A stretch of DNA of 34,715 nucleotides from a virus. Below the pieces are notes generated by a model. The model saw only the letters and a program-made list of their open reading frames with translations, did not search any database and was not told the origin of the DNA. The stretch lies in IMG/VR virus record IMGVR_UViG_3300031673_000253, positions 1-34,715 of that record; one strand, given 5' to 3'. Position 1 is the stretch's first letter. Every line of letters begins with the position of its first letter. This document shows positions 1-10,300 of the stretch, piece after piece. The position numbers were made by a program, and so were the translations under genes.

Positions 1-13
1 TGATCGTCGGAAG

Positions 14-1117
14 ATGGCTATGATCGAAGGCAGGCTCTTGCCTTTTGAGAAACATGCCAGCCTTCCTAACGAGGCTTTTGCGCTCCTCATTGAGGGACGT
101 ACAGGTTTGTTCCGCCGGTATCCGATCTACTCTAAGACGGCTACGGCAGTGAGCACCGCGTACTTTGATGAGACCCACGGGTCCCTTCATCCGGAGCTTC
201 AGCAAGCAACCGCTGTGAAGTTGGCCGAGGCCTGTAAGTACTTCGGTCTGGAGGTTCCGGCCTCTTTTGCCAAGATCGCCGAGAAGAGTGTTCCTCAGTT
301 TGACCGCATCGTTCGGGCATCTGATCTGTCAGATACAGAGCACGCCACATACTTCTCGAAGAAGGCTGCCCTGCAGAGCCTTCAGCGTCAGTACGAAGAC
401 CGCTTCCGCGAGATGACCAACGAAGAGCGCGTTGAACGTGCGACCACGTTGTGCAAGATCGCCAAGCAGCTTCACGTTGATATGCCCATCCGTGTCGTTG
501 ACTACGCCGAGAAGACCACCTTCGGTCCGTTGTTCAAGAAAGCTGTGGACGACAGAGCTCGATTCATGGAGGTCTCACGCGGCGACAAGGTAGCAGCGTT
601 TGAGCTTAGGAGCATGATGAAGTCAGCTTCCCCGAAAGAAGCTGTGAGCCTCATGGAGGCCTTCGACATCAAGCACCGGCTGGCTGACAACTACTCGAAC
701 CTCGTGGATCCTGTACGGGCCGTCTACGGCGCTCAGAAGATGGCTTTCCAGGCGATGGGTACACCCAAGGACGATATCCGGGCGTACACTTTCCAGACGA
801 TCATCCTTCAGTACGAGAAGGACCTCCGCAGGACGTTGACAGAGAGAGGTCTGAGCTCACTCAAGGCCGATCCGGACAAGTTCTACCGGAACGCTTCGCC
901 GGCCGTGAAGAAGATGCTCGACAGTATGGCTGCCAACGTCGCCACCCACATGGGTGATGTCGATGTGAAGTGCACGGAAGAGGTCAAGTCCGTAACAGAT
1001 CGTGCTAAAGAGAAGAACAAAGCAGCTCCGGCGAACAAGTCGAACAAAGAAGATCAGGTCCACCGCGATACGGCCAAAGGCGATAAGACCTTGACCCGCA
1101 TCGGTCCTGCTTCGTAA
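14..1117 (+). CDS. Hypothetical phage protein with an internal duplication
   Basis: No family recognised. The 367-residue product is soluble and mostly helical in character, with a Lys/Asn-rich, probably disordered tail after about residue 320. Two stretches, roughly residues 61-97 and 138-172, look like diverged copies of one unit: each has an Ala-Thr start, a helical run, then a proline, and closes in AEKS or AEKT. It carries relaxed versions of the K-x-A motif common in this cassette (SKTAT, AKIAE, CKIAK, DKVAA). The frame is open to the window edge, so the 5' end is uncertain. The ATG at 20 has GGAAG at 9-13 at ideal spacing and may be the true start, rather than the ATG at 14. It lies upstream of the portal, so a virion role is possible but unproven. 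Confidence 0.75.
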   Translation: MAMIEGRLLPFEKHASLPNEAFALLIEGRTGLFRRYPIYSKTATAVSTAYFDETHGSLHPELQQATAVKLAEACKYFGLEVPASFAKIAEKSVPQFDRIVRASDLSDTEHATYFSKKAALQSLQRQYEDRFREMTNEERVERATTLCKIAKQLHVDMPIRVVDYAEKTTFGPLFKKAVDDRARFMEVSRGDKVAAFELRSMMKSASPKEAVSLMEAFDIKHRLADNYSNLVDPVRAVYGAQKMAFQAMGTPKDDIRAYTFQTIILQYEKDLRRTLTERGLSSLKADPDKFYRNASPAVKKMLDSMAANVATHMGDVDVKCTEEVKSVTDRAKEKNKAAPANKSNKEDQVHRDTAKGDKTLTRIGPAS

Positions 1118-1137
1118 GCTGCCAACGGACGTTACTC

Positions 1138-1767
1138 ATGCTTACGTACAAGGAAATGGATCGCTTCGGCGATCCTCTTGTCCTCGACAAGGCGCTCAAG
1201 CGGGAAATCTCCGGCTACCCTGACGATGTGGGCTGTGAGGCGGTAGCTGACGTCATCGGCACGAGCTACCAAGCTATTGACGTCGAACCCGATCAATCCG
1301 TTGTAGAGAAGGGCTGTGCTCTTCTCCTGTGCCACACGTCCGACGCTCCGTGGACAGACGTTGTCGTCTTCGAGAAGGTGGTCGACGCCCTGTCCGGCTT
1401 CGAACCAGACCACACGATCTTGGAGGGAACTTCCCCGGCTCAGGTCGGCTTGGCCGCTTGCGTTATGAAGAAGATTCGGTCAGTGAAGTTCAACGACAAC
1501 GTGGTCAGCTACATCCGTGGCATTATGAGAGAAGACGGCATTGTCTGTTACCCGGAATGCCTTGCGTTTGCTCAAGAAGAGTATATGACTAAGGACCTTC
1601 GGGAACTTTGCAAAGCTGTTGGCGGAAAGACGGGAAAACGGCCGAACGTTGAGGGAGTAGTTCACGATCTGGAGTCCGACGATCCTATTGAAGTCCAGCT
1701 GGCTAAGCTGTCTTTGATGCAGGAATACGTGAACTCCGTGTTGGACCCGAAGGCGGTGAAGAAATAA
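1138..1767 (+). CDS. Hypothetical phage protein
   Basis: No family recognised. The 209-residue product is acidic, with no membrane segment or signal peptide. Scattered cysteines occur near residues 33, 61, 65, 108, 139 and 143, without a clear metal-binding spacing. It starts at the ATG 20 bases after the previous stop, with only a weak GGA upstream. Its stop overlaps the start of the next gene (TAATG), which points to translational coupling. It sits in a run of small genes leading to the portal, so it is probably expressed late with the structural genes. No more specific role can be supported. Confidence 0.75.
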   Translation: MLTYKEMDRFGDPLVLDKALKREISGYPDDVGCEAVADVIGTSYQAIDVEPDQSVVEKGCALLLCHTSDAPWTDVVVFEKVVDALSGFEPDHTILEGTSPAQVGLAACVMKKIRSVKFNDNVVSYIRGIMREDGIVCYPECLAFAQEEYMTKDLRELCKAVGGKTGKRPNVEGVVHDLESDDPIEVQLAKLSLMQEYVNSVLDPKAVKK

Positions 1768-2048
1768 TGACTGTTCCAATTCCCAATCCGTCCAACTTGG
1801 ATAGACTCAGAAAGATACTTCACCACCCTGCTACACAGCTTCCGCTCTATGGCGCTCTTGCAGCTGGCGACGTAGAGGCTGGTTTGGAAGAAAGAAAGAA
1901 GGGGAAGTCCGGCATCTTGCCCTTCGCCGGCGCCGGAGCCTTGGGCCTGATGGCAGCCCCGTATGTAGTCGACCTGGTCAAGATGATGAAAGGCCACAAG
2001 GTTGCAAACAACGATCAGGTAATTTCGTCTCTGAAGTCAGTACTGTAA
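1767..2048 (+). CDS. Small hypothetical protein with one hydrophobic segment
   Basis: A 93-residue protein of unknown function. It has a charged stretch (EERKKGKSG, about residues 41-49), then a Gly/Ala/Leu/Met-rich hydrophobic segment at about residues 50-72. That segment could be a single membrane-spanning helix or a buried hydrophobic helix. The start ATG overlaps the previous stop as TAATG, a strong sign of real, coupled translation. The next gene, the portal, follows after 12 bases. The size and one hydrophobic stretch would fit a small accessory virion protein, but I do not recognise it. Confidence 0.7.
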   Translation: MTVPIPNPSNLDRLRKILHHPATQLPLYGALAAGDVEAGLEERKKGKSGILPFAGAGALGLMAAPYVVDLVKMMKGHKVANNDQVISSLKSVL

Positions 2049-2060
2049 GGACGGTTGTCG

Positions 2061-4028
2061 ATGGCTGGAAACGATGGATCAGACGCTAGTTTCACTAGCG
2101 ACGCGAGACGGTTCGATCCGCAGAAGCAATACCCGCACCCGTTCTTCGATATCTCGCTCAAGTACACTCCGACCACAGTCAAGGAGATGTACCGTTGGGC
2201 TCAGTTCATCTACTCAACCAACCCGGTCTTTCAGCAGATCGTCCGCAAGCTCGCCGGCTACGTTACAACCAATCTTCTGATCAACTCGAAGAACAGCCAG
2301 GCTATTGAGCATTGGGATCAACTGCTGAACGGACAGCTTCAGTACAAACGGTTCGAGAAGCGCATGCTCCTGGACCGATACGTTTTTGGCAACGCGTATG
2401 CGATGTTCCTGTGGCCGACACGTAAGTACCTGAAGTGCCGCAAGTGTGACACCGAGACGGCGCTCGACAGCATTTCCTGGAAGTTTGAGGATTTCAAGTT
2501 CATTGCTGCGTGCACGAAGTGCAAAGCCTACGGACCGATGAAGGCTATCGAGAAGAAGGTTCAGAGCCGGAAGAAGGTCAAGCTCCTGAGAATCGACCCC
2601 AGGTTGATCTCTCCGATCTATGAACCGGTCACCGACTCCTACACGTACACGTACAACATCCCCAAGTCAGTCGCCGCGGTATTGAGGTCGTCAACCTACC
2701 GCCGTGAGCACATGAACCTGTTTCTCAACAACCTGCCTCTGGCGGTGATTGAGGCTGTGAAGACCAACACCCTCGTCAAGTTTGACGAAGGTCAGATCTA
2801 CCACATGAAGTCGGATTCGATCAGCCAGGACGATGCGTCCCTTGGCGAGATCCCGTTCATGCCCATCTTCAAGGTCATCTGGTTGTATCACACCATCTGG
2901 CGGTCGCAGGAAGCTGTGTCGTTGGAACGCATTCTCCCGTGGACGGCGTTGTCGCCGAGGGCTACCGCTACAGCTGACCCCATCTCGTCGATCAACCTCG
3001 ATGAGTGGAACACGAAGATGACCGGCAACATCGATCGCTGGCGCCGCGACCCCAACTACGTCGCGCTGATGCCGTACCCGATGGATGTCATCAACCTTCG
3101 TGGCGAAGGTAAAGCTCTCGACAACTGGGAAGGTCTCACCCACCTCCGCGACCTTATGGGCGCGGGCATGGGAGTACCCCCAAGCTTTCTGTTCGGCGGC
3201 TCAGTCTATTCAGGCGCCAACGTCGAGTTGCGTGTGCTTGAGAACGACATGCGGAACGACGTCCTCATGCTCGACGACATGCTCACGAAGTTTGTCGTAC
3301 CCAAGCTGCAGACGTTCGGTCGTATGCCGAAGGCCGACATCAAGCATGAAGACTTCAAGATGGCTGACGACGTTCAGCAGAAGGGTTTGATCGTCTCTCT
3401 GCGCTCAGAGGGCGTGGTGTCCGACGAGACCCTGCTCACCGAGCTTGGTCTGGATCCGGACGAAGAAGCCAGGAAGATCGAGAAGGAGCAGGAAGCAAAG
3501 CGTTCGCAGCAGATTCAGATGCAGCGCGAGCAGCAGGAGCTCCAGCTTGAGTTCCAGAAGAAGCAGATGGCCTTGCAGGAAGAGGCCAGCATGCGCCAGA
3601 TGCAGATGCAGATGCAGATGCAGCGGCAGCAGCAGGAGGAGCAGATGGCCATGCAGCAGCAGGCTAATGCTGATATGGTGGCTCAGGGTATAGACCCGGC
3701 CACAGGGCAGCCACCTATGGCTCCTCAGCAACCTGGAGCTGCACAGCAGCCGGGAGGTCAGCCGGCACCGGCACTCCCAAAAGCGGCTAGTCCCATGCTT
3801 CCGCAGGATGTTCGTACACCGGACATCGCTGAGATGCAGGCTAGATCGTGGTTGGCGACCACCAACCCGGCTCAACGTAAGAACGAGCTGGCTCAGCTCT
3901 CGAAGACCGACCCCGACCTGGCTAGGTTGATCGGGAACAAGCTGAAGCGGTTGACCCAGGATCAGAAGGCGGCTAATAAGCCGATGAACGAGGTTCGTCC
4001 TCCGTCAGGCAAAAGCGCAACGATATGA
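2061..4028 (+). CDS. Portal protein with zinc-ribbon insert and Met/Gln-rich coiled coil
   Basis: Portal: the dodecameric ring at one capsid vertex through which DNA is packaged and ejected and to which the neck attaches. Support comes from overall length (about 655 residues), the motif GAGMGVPPSFLFGG typical of portals near residues 368-381, and the following helical stem region. Four cysteines at 126, 129, 151 and 154 (CxxC, 21 residues, CxxC) look like a zinc ribbon. Residues about 475-545 form a Gln/Met/Glu-rich helix, likely a coiled coil, encoded partly by a hexanucleotide repeat. A Pro/Gln/Ala-rich linker and a basic C-terminus follow. The ATG at 2061 has AAGGA nine bases upstream. A TTG at 2055 in frame is less likely. 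The next gene overlaps by four bases (ATGA). Confidence 0.85.
   Translation: MAGNDGSDASFTSDARRFDPQKQYPHPFFDISLKYTPTTVKEMYRWAQFIYSTNPVFQQIVRKLAGYVTTNLLINSKNSQAIEHWDQLLNGQLQYKRFEKRMLLDRYVFGNAYAMFLWPTRKYLKCRKCDTETALDSISWKFEDFKFIAACTKCKAYGPMKAIEKKVQSRKKVKLLRIDPRLISPIYEPVTDSYTYTYNIPKSVAAVLRSSTYRREHMNLFLNNLPLAVIEAVKTNTLVKFDEGQIYHMKSDSISQDDASLGEIPFMPIFKVIWLYHTIWRSQEAVSLERILPWTALSPRATATADPISSINLDEWNTKMTGNIDRWRRDPNYVALMPYPMDVINLRGEGKALDNWEGLTHLRDLMGAGMGVPPSFLFGGSVYSGANVELRVLENDMRNDVLMLDDMLTKFVVPKLQTFGRMPKADIKHEDFKMADDVQQKGLIVSLRSEGVVSDETLLTELGLDPDEEARKIEKEQEAKRSQQIQMQREQQELQLEFQKKQMALQEEASMRQMQMQMQMQRQQQEEQMAMQQQANADMVAQGIDPATGQPPMAPQQPGAAQQPGGQPAPALPKAASPMLPQDVRTPDIAEMQARSWLATTNPAQRKNELAQLSKTDPDLARLIGNKLKRLTQDQKAANKPMNEVRPPSGKSATI
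3597..3623 (+). repeat. Tandem CAGATG hexanucleotide repeat in portal gene
   Basis: Four perfect CAGATG units followed by CAG. They encode alternating Gln-Met in the portal coiled-coil region. The surrounding sequence is also CAG-rich. In-frame expansion or contraction by slippage would add or remove Gln-Met pairs without breaking the gene. Confidence 0.9.
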
Positions 4029-4354
4029 CCGAGAAGAAAAAGACCAAGAAGAAGGCAGCTCCTCGCCGCCGGCAGAAGCCTACAAAAGAAGAACTCTCTG
4101 GCATCGAACCCATCCAGAAGCCCGAGGCTGATGACCGTACACTGAGTAGTAGGTTAGGCTCGGGAGGACGTAAGTACGCTGAGATATTCCACCTTCATCT
4201 TCCGTCAGATAACATCAAGTACCACGAGATCATCAATAATCAGGACAGGTACACAGTCCTGGAGACTGAGTTTACCTGGAACAAAGACAAGGGTTCGGTC
4301 ATCGGTCTGACATTTTACCTGCGCTACGTGGACCGGGATGCTGAACCCGAATAA
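4025..4354 (+). CDS. Small basic hypothetical protein
   Basis: A 109-residue protein of unknown function. The first 22 residues are dominated by Lys and Arg (MTEKKKTKKKAAPRRRQK), which would suit nucleic-acid or acidic-surface binding. The rest looks like a compact beta-rich domain (FHLHLP, YTVLETEFTW, IGLTFYLRYV). Its ATG overlaps the portal stop by four bases (ATGA), so it is translationally coupled to the portal. It directly precedes the RNA polymerase gene. A partner role with the portal or with the polymerase is conceivable, but only position supports it. Confidence 0.75.
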   Translation: MTEKKKTKKKAAPRRRQKPTKEELSGIEPIQKPEADDRTLSSRLGSGGRKYAEIFHLHLPSDNIKYHEIINNQDRYTVLETEFTWNKDKGSVIGLTFYLRYVDRDAEPE

Positions 4355-4356
4355 CA

Positions 4357-4377
4357 TGGCGGCAGAGTCTGCAGCCA
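4357..4377. repeat. 21-bp imperfect palindrome, copy 1 (inverted), upstream of RNA polymerase gene
   Basis: This copy lies wholly between the stop of the 109-residue protein gene and the polymerase start, ending two bases before the GGGA that may act as its ribosome binding site. Its reverse complement is identical, base for base, to the copies at 19893-19913 and 25286-25306. The arms TGGCGGCAGA and TCTGCAGCCA pair at 9 of 10 positions around a central G. It could be an operator, an RNA hairpin next to the ribosome binding site, or part of a short leader ORF. Confidence 0.8.
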
Positions 4378-4389
4378 CGGGATTAGTGA

Positions 4390-7300
4390 ATGCTGTCCAT
4401 CACAGAGCAGTTTCAAAACCTACTCGATGATGTAAAAAGCCAGGTCGGCGAGACATTCCCGATCGAAGGCCGCAAGCGTACACTCCGAGCCAAGAACCTC
4501 AAGTACGACAACGCCGGCGCAGAGCGGATGATGGACTGGTCCGAGATCCGCAAGGTCAAGGACAACGAAGGCACCTTCGCTTCTAACCTCAGAGGCGACC
4601 TGGAGCTGGTCGATAACGAAACCGGCAAGGTAGTCGATTCCCATAAGAACGCTGTGCTGGCCCGCGTCCCCCACATGACCGGCCTGGGCAGCTTTGTCAT
4701 CAACGGAAAAGACCTTCAGATTGTCAACCAGCTTCGTCGCCGTCCGGGTATCTACCCCAGCTTCACGCCGGACGACAACGTCAAGACCAAGCTGACGTCC
4801 ACTGGTGCTGACTACGACGTAACTCTCGACCGTAAGACCGGTCAGTACCTTATGAAGGTTGGCACCTCGAACCTGAAGCTGGTTCCGTTCCTGGAAGGCA
4901 TCGGTGTCAAGTCCAAGGACATCATCGACGCCGTAGGCGAAGGGTCGTACTCCGAGAATGCGGCAGCCGGGGGCAAGCGTGATGAGGTGATGCGCTTCTG
5001 GAACAAGGTCCGGTCGAAGGCTCCGTCTGAGGACAGGGCGACACTGGTCAGCGACATCAATGAGTTCCTGGAGTCGAAGCCTCTGGACCCTGACGTTTCC
5101 CAGGAGACCATTGGCAAACGCCACGACAAGATCTCAGCGTCCGCTCTGGTGGACGCTATGCGTGCCGCCAAGGAAGTCGCTCAAGGTAAGCGGAAGCCTG
5201 CCGACATGGAGTCGCTGTCGTTCAAGTCGATCCACAGCGTCGAAGACTTCGTAGGTGATCGTCTTCGTAAAGCACTCCCCGGTATCAAACGTAGTCTCGG
5301 ATACACCGTAGATCGCGGCCTCCCTAAAATTCGCCGGATCATCGGACCTGACGTGCTCAGCAAGCCGATCATGTCCCAGTTCACCACGTCGGAGTTCACG
5401 CGGTATTCCGACCAGAACAACCCCATCGACATTCTCAGCAAGCTGCAGGCTGTCACGGTCATGGGTGAAGGCGGTATCTCCAGCATTCACCGCGTGACGG
5501 ACGAGGTTCGAAACCTGCACTCGACGCACCTGGGTTTCATCGACCCCGTGCACACCGCAGAGAACGAGCTGATCGGTCTATCGAACCACTTGACCGAAGG
5601 TGTTACCAAGAAGGGTAATCACCTTTTCCGTCAGGTGTTCGACGTCAAACAGAAGAAGATGGTTAGCAAGAGCCCGGTGGAGCTGTCCCGAGCCGTCGTC
5701 GGGTTCCCTGACGAGTACAAGGTCGACGATCCGAAGCGCCCGAGGTCTTTCACGGCGCTGAAGTCCACCGTGCTGGCCATGGACAAAGGCGTATTCACCC
5801 AGATGCCGGCCAAGAACGTCGACTACATCATACCGACGACCAGCGCTCCGTTCAGTTTTGCTACTAACGCAGTTCCGTATCTACACTCCAACAGCGGCGC
5901 CAGAATGCTGATGGCCGGCCGTCACATGGAGCAGGCAGTGCCTCTCGTTGAGCGAGATGTTCCGCTGGTGCAGTCTGAATACCACGGCCACCCGTACAAC
6001 GACATCGTCGGGTCGGTGATGTTGACCAAGTCTAAGAAGCCTGGCACCGTCACGAAGGTTACGTCCGAAGAGATCCACATCCGCCACGACGGGGACAAGA
6101 AGGCCCAGGTCTATAAGATCCCCGACCACTACGCTCTGAACTCGGAAGCCTTCATGACTGAGGCTCCCGCGGTAAAGGAAGGCGATAAGGTCAAAGCTCA
6201 TCAGCCCCTTACAGAGTCCAACTTTTCGAAGAACCAGAGCCTGGCCGTCGGGAAGAACCTGGTCACCGCGTTCATGCCTTGGAAGGGTCACAACTTCGAA
6301 GACGGTATCGTGATCTCCGAGTCCGCGTCGAAGAAGCTGGCGTCAGAGCACAAGCACGAGCTGAGAGCAGAGAAGAACCAGAACACTGTCCTGTCCTCGA
6401 AGAAGCTGTTCGCTCAGTTTCCTCACCTGAAGACGCCCGACGCCTGGGCGGAAGGGCGAGAGGATATCCTCAAGGTTGGCGACGTAATCAAGCCGGGTCA
6501 GATCATCATTCCGTCCATCACGAAGAACGTGTTGGGCCCACAGACCGAGTACGACCGTATCCACAAGGCTTTGACCAAACCGTTCAAGGACACCAGCGTC
6601 CGGTGGATGGAAATGGTCGACGGTGAGGTTGTCCGCGTCGTGAACAACCCGAACTTCACCAAGGTCTATGTGAAGACCCGTGAGCCCATGGTTATCGGCG
6701 ACAAGTTGTCCACTCGTCACGGTAGCAAGGGCATCGTCACCAAGATCACGCCGGACAATGAGATGCCCCGCGACGCGGAAGGCGGCACGGTAGATGTGTT
6801 GTTCAACCCGTACGGTATCCCTGGCCGGATGAACCCTGGCATCATGTTCGAGACGGCCATGGGCAAGGTCGCCCTGAAAACCGGCAAGAACATCACGGTG
6901 AAGAACTTTGGCGACCTGAAGTCGCAGGTCAAGGACATCCAGGCTCAGCTCAAGAAGCACGGCTTGTCTGACACCGAGACCTTGTGGGATCCAACACACA
7001 ACACCAGTCACGAGAACGTGCTTACCGGCCCGCTTCACTGGATCAAGCTGAAGCACCAGGTCCGGAATAAGCTGTCGGCTCGTGGGCACCAGGACGCCTA
7101 CACCGTAGATGGTAGGCCGGCAAAGGGCGGTGTCGGAGCTCTCGACGAATCTACCTCTGCGCAGTCCATGGGGCCGTTGGAGATCTACTCTCTGATGGCA
7201 GGCGGGCAGACCGAGTTCCTGAAGGATGTGGCGGGCATCAAGAGTAATCGGAACGTCGATTACTGGAACGCGTACCAGTTGGGTATGCCTACTCCACCGC

Positions 7301-10300
7301 CTCTGGTTCCGCAGGTTCTGGACAAGTTCCACAAGTACCTTCAGGGCGCCGGCGTGAACCTCCGGATGGAAGGTAACACGATCAAGGCTCTTCCGATGAC
7401 GGACAAGGACATTCTTGCCCGCAGCCGAGGTGAGATCACAGAGCCCACCGTTGTACGTACTTCGGGTCAACACCTCGTCGAAGAGAAGGGCGGCCTGTTT
7501 GACCGTGGACTCACCGGCGGAACTCAAGGAAAAGACGACCACTGGACGCACATTGAACTGGCCGAGCCGATCCTTCACCCGTTGTATGAAGCGCCGGCAA
7601 TGGCGCTGACAGGGCTCAAGAAGAAGGACTTCGACAAGGTCCTGGCCGGAAAGACCTACGTCGACCTGGCCGGGGATCTTCACGACGCTCCGGGTAAAGA
7701 CCGCGTAACTGCAGGTCTGGCTATGGAACGTTTGCTGGGCAAGATCGACGTTGAAGCGGATCTCCGTTCAGCACGGTCAAAGCTTCGATCGGTGAACAAG
7801 ACCGACCGCCCTAAGCTCATGAAGAAGGTACGCTACCTCACTGCCCTGAAGAACATGGGTGTGACACCGAAGGACTCTTTCATCAACAAGCTGATCCCGG
7901 TGATTCCGCCGAGTGCACGTCCGATCTACGCCATGGGGGATGGCAACCTGAATGTCGCCGACCCGAACCACGGCTACCGTGAGGTGTTGTTCGTCAACAG
8001 GGCTCTCAAAGACTTGAAGAAGGCGAAGGTAGACGAGGACCTGCTTCAACCTCAGCGCGAAGGCCTCTACCGGTCTGTGGTGGGCATGGTTGGTCTGGCA
8101 GAGCCGATGACCCGTAACGCCAACTTCAAGGGGTTCATCTCGGCCATTGCCGGCCCGCAGAACAAGCTTGGGCTGTTTCAGTCCCAGGTGGTGAAGCGTA
8201 CCCAGGACCTCACCGGACGCTCAACCATTATCGTTGATCCGACTCTCCACGTAGATGAGGTTGGCATCCCGTTCAAGATGGCGCAGAAGATCTTCGCGCC
8301 TTTCGCCATCCGCAATATGGTCACTTCTTACGGCATGAAGCCGATCGATGCGCGTACAGAGCTGGAAGAGATGACCCCTCGGGCCATGAAGGTCCTGGAG
8401 AACATCGCGGCTGAGCGTCCGGTAATCATGAACCGTGCTCCGTCGCTGCACAAGTTCAGCACCGTGGCTGTAAAAGCACGGCTGGTGCCAGGTCAAGCCA
8501 TCCAGGTCAACCCGTTGATCGTAGGTGGACTCAACGCTGACTTCGATGGTGATACCGTGGGTATCCATGTACCTGTGTCGGAGAAGGCCAGGCTTCAGTC
8601 TTGGAACCTGCTGCCATCCAGGACGTTGCTGTCACCAAAGGATCTCAGCGTCATTCACGGTCCAGCCAAAGAAGCTCTGTTCGGCTTGTTCGCTATGACC
8701 ACTCCGACCTCCAAGAAGGCGGTGAAAGTTACCGGAGCGGCTGAAGTGATGAAGATGGTGCAGTCCAACAAGCTGCGTCCGAACGATCCGGTTTCCTACA
8801 AAGGCAAGAACTGGACTGCCGGCCACTTCATGATCAACGCTGAGCTCCCGACGGAGTACCACATCGATCATGAGCCGATGACCGGTGGCAAGACGAAGGA
8901 CTTGATCAACACGTTGGCCAAGGACCCTAAGTACCGCCTGAAAGCCGGCGACATCATCACAAAGCTAAAGGACCACGGGTTCCTTCAGGTATCCAACCTG
9001 GGTACGTCGATAGGGCTGAGTGACCTTACCAGCACGCAGCTCGACGGCATGCACAACAAGATCATGCCGAAGGTTATCCAGATGGCCAAGACGAACCCGC
9101 TCAAGGCGATCATGTGGGGTTCAGATCAGGCCGGCAAAGCCATGGACAAGGTCACGAACAACCGCATGGCGAATCTGACCTACAAGTCTGGAGCCGCCGG
9201 CAAGTACAAAGGCAACGTGCAGCAGATGGTCCTGGCGCCCGTTGGCGTGCAAGACGTGAAGGGTAACGTCGTTCCAGTACCTATTACTCGTGGGTACGCT
9301 GAGGGTATGAATCTCGGCTCGTACTGGGCAACTCTGCCTGGTATGCGCAAGGGCATCGCTGACCGGGCTCTCGCCACAGCTGACACAGGTTCGTTCGCCA
9401 AGGAACTTCAGAACACCACAATCCACATGAGGATCACCGAGGAAGACTGCGGGACTACGGACGGTATTGACCTTCCGATAAACCACCCTGACATGTCCGG
9501 CCGATTCCTGGCGTCTAACGGACGCATGCTCGACGGCTCAATGATGAAGTCTTTGAGGTCTAAGAACGTAAAAATGCTCAAGGTCCGGAGCCCCGCTACT
9601 TGCCACGCACACAGCGGCATCTGCGCGAAGTGCATGGGCACCAACGAACACGGAGGGCTCTACAACAAGGGCTTCCACATTGGCACCCTGGTGGGCACGA
9701 CCATCTCTGAGCCTCTGACCCAGATGGTCATGCGTACATTTCACACCGGCGGACAGGTTGGACAGACCGAGGTGGGCTACAAGCGCATCGCCCAGATCTT
9801 CAACATGCCGGCCAACATGCGCGGCAAGACTCCTCTGTCTACCCGTGACGGCACTGTAGATCACATCGCTGACACAGATCGTGGCGGCTACGAAGTTCAC
9901 GTTGACGGAGTGAAGCACTTCGTTCCTACAGAGCTGAACCTGAAGGTGAAGGTTGGCGACAAGGTGCTGGCCGGAGACAAGCTCAGTCACCTGGGCGTTA
10001 CCCACCCACGGGAGCTTGCTCAGCACAAAGGTATCGAAGCTGCTCGCGACCTTCTTCTCAACGACATTGACGTCGAAATGAAGCTCTCCAAGCAGAATGT
10101 CCGTCGTAGAATCTTCGAGGCTGCCATCCGTCCACTGATCGACAAGTCGATTGTCGTCGACGCCGGAGACGCTGAGAAGGCTCACGATATCCAGTCAGGG
10201 GACGTAATCAGCTCGAATTACGCCCGTCACCTGAATAGGAAACTGAAGAATCCGATGAAGATTGAGCCTCACCTGATGAGCGTGAAAGAAGTACCCTTCA

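Noticed and set aside
4420-5124. 234-codon minus-strand frame opposite the start of the polymerase gene
   Set aside because: Antisense shadow without ribosome binding site or domain.
6343-7683. 446-codon open frame on the minus strand, antisense to the polymerase gene
   Set aside because: It lies wholly opposite strongly motif-supported polymerase coding sequence. Its product has no recognisable domain and looks like a codon-bias shadow.
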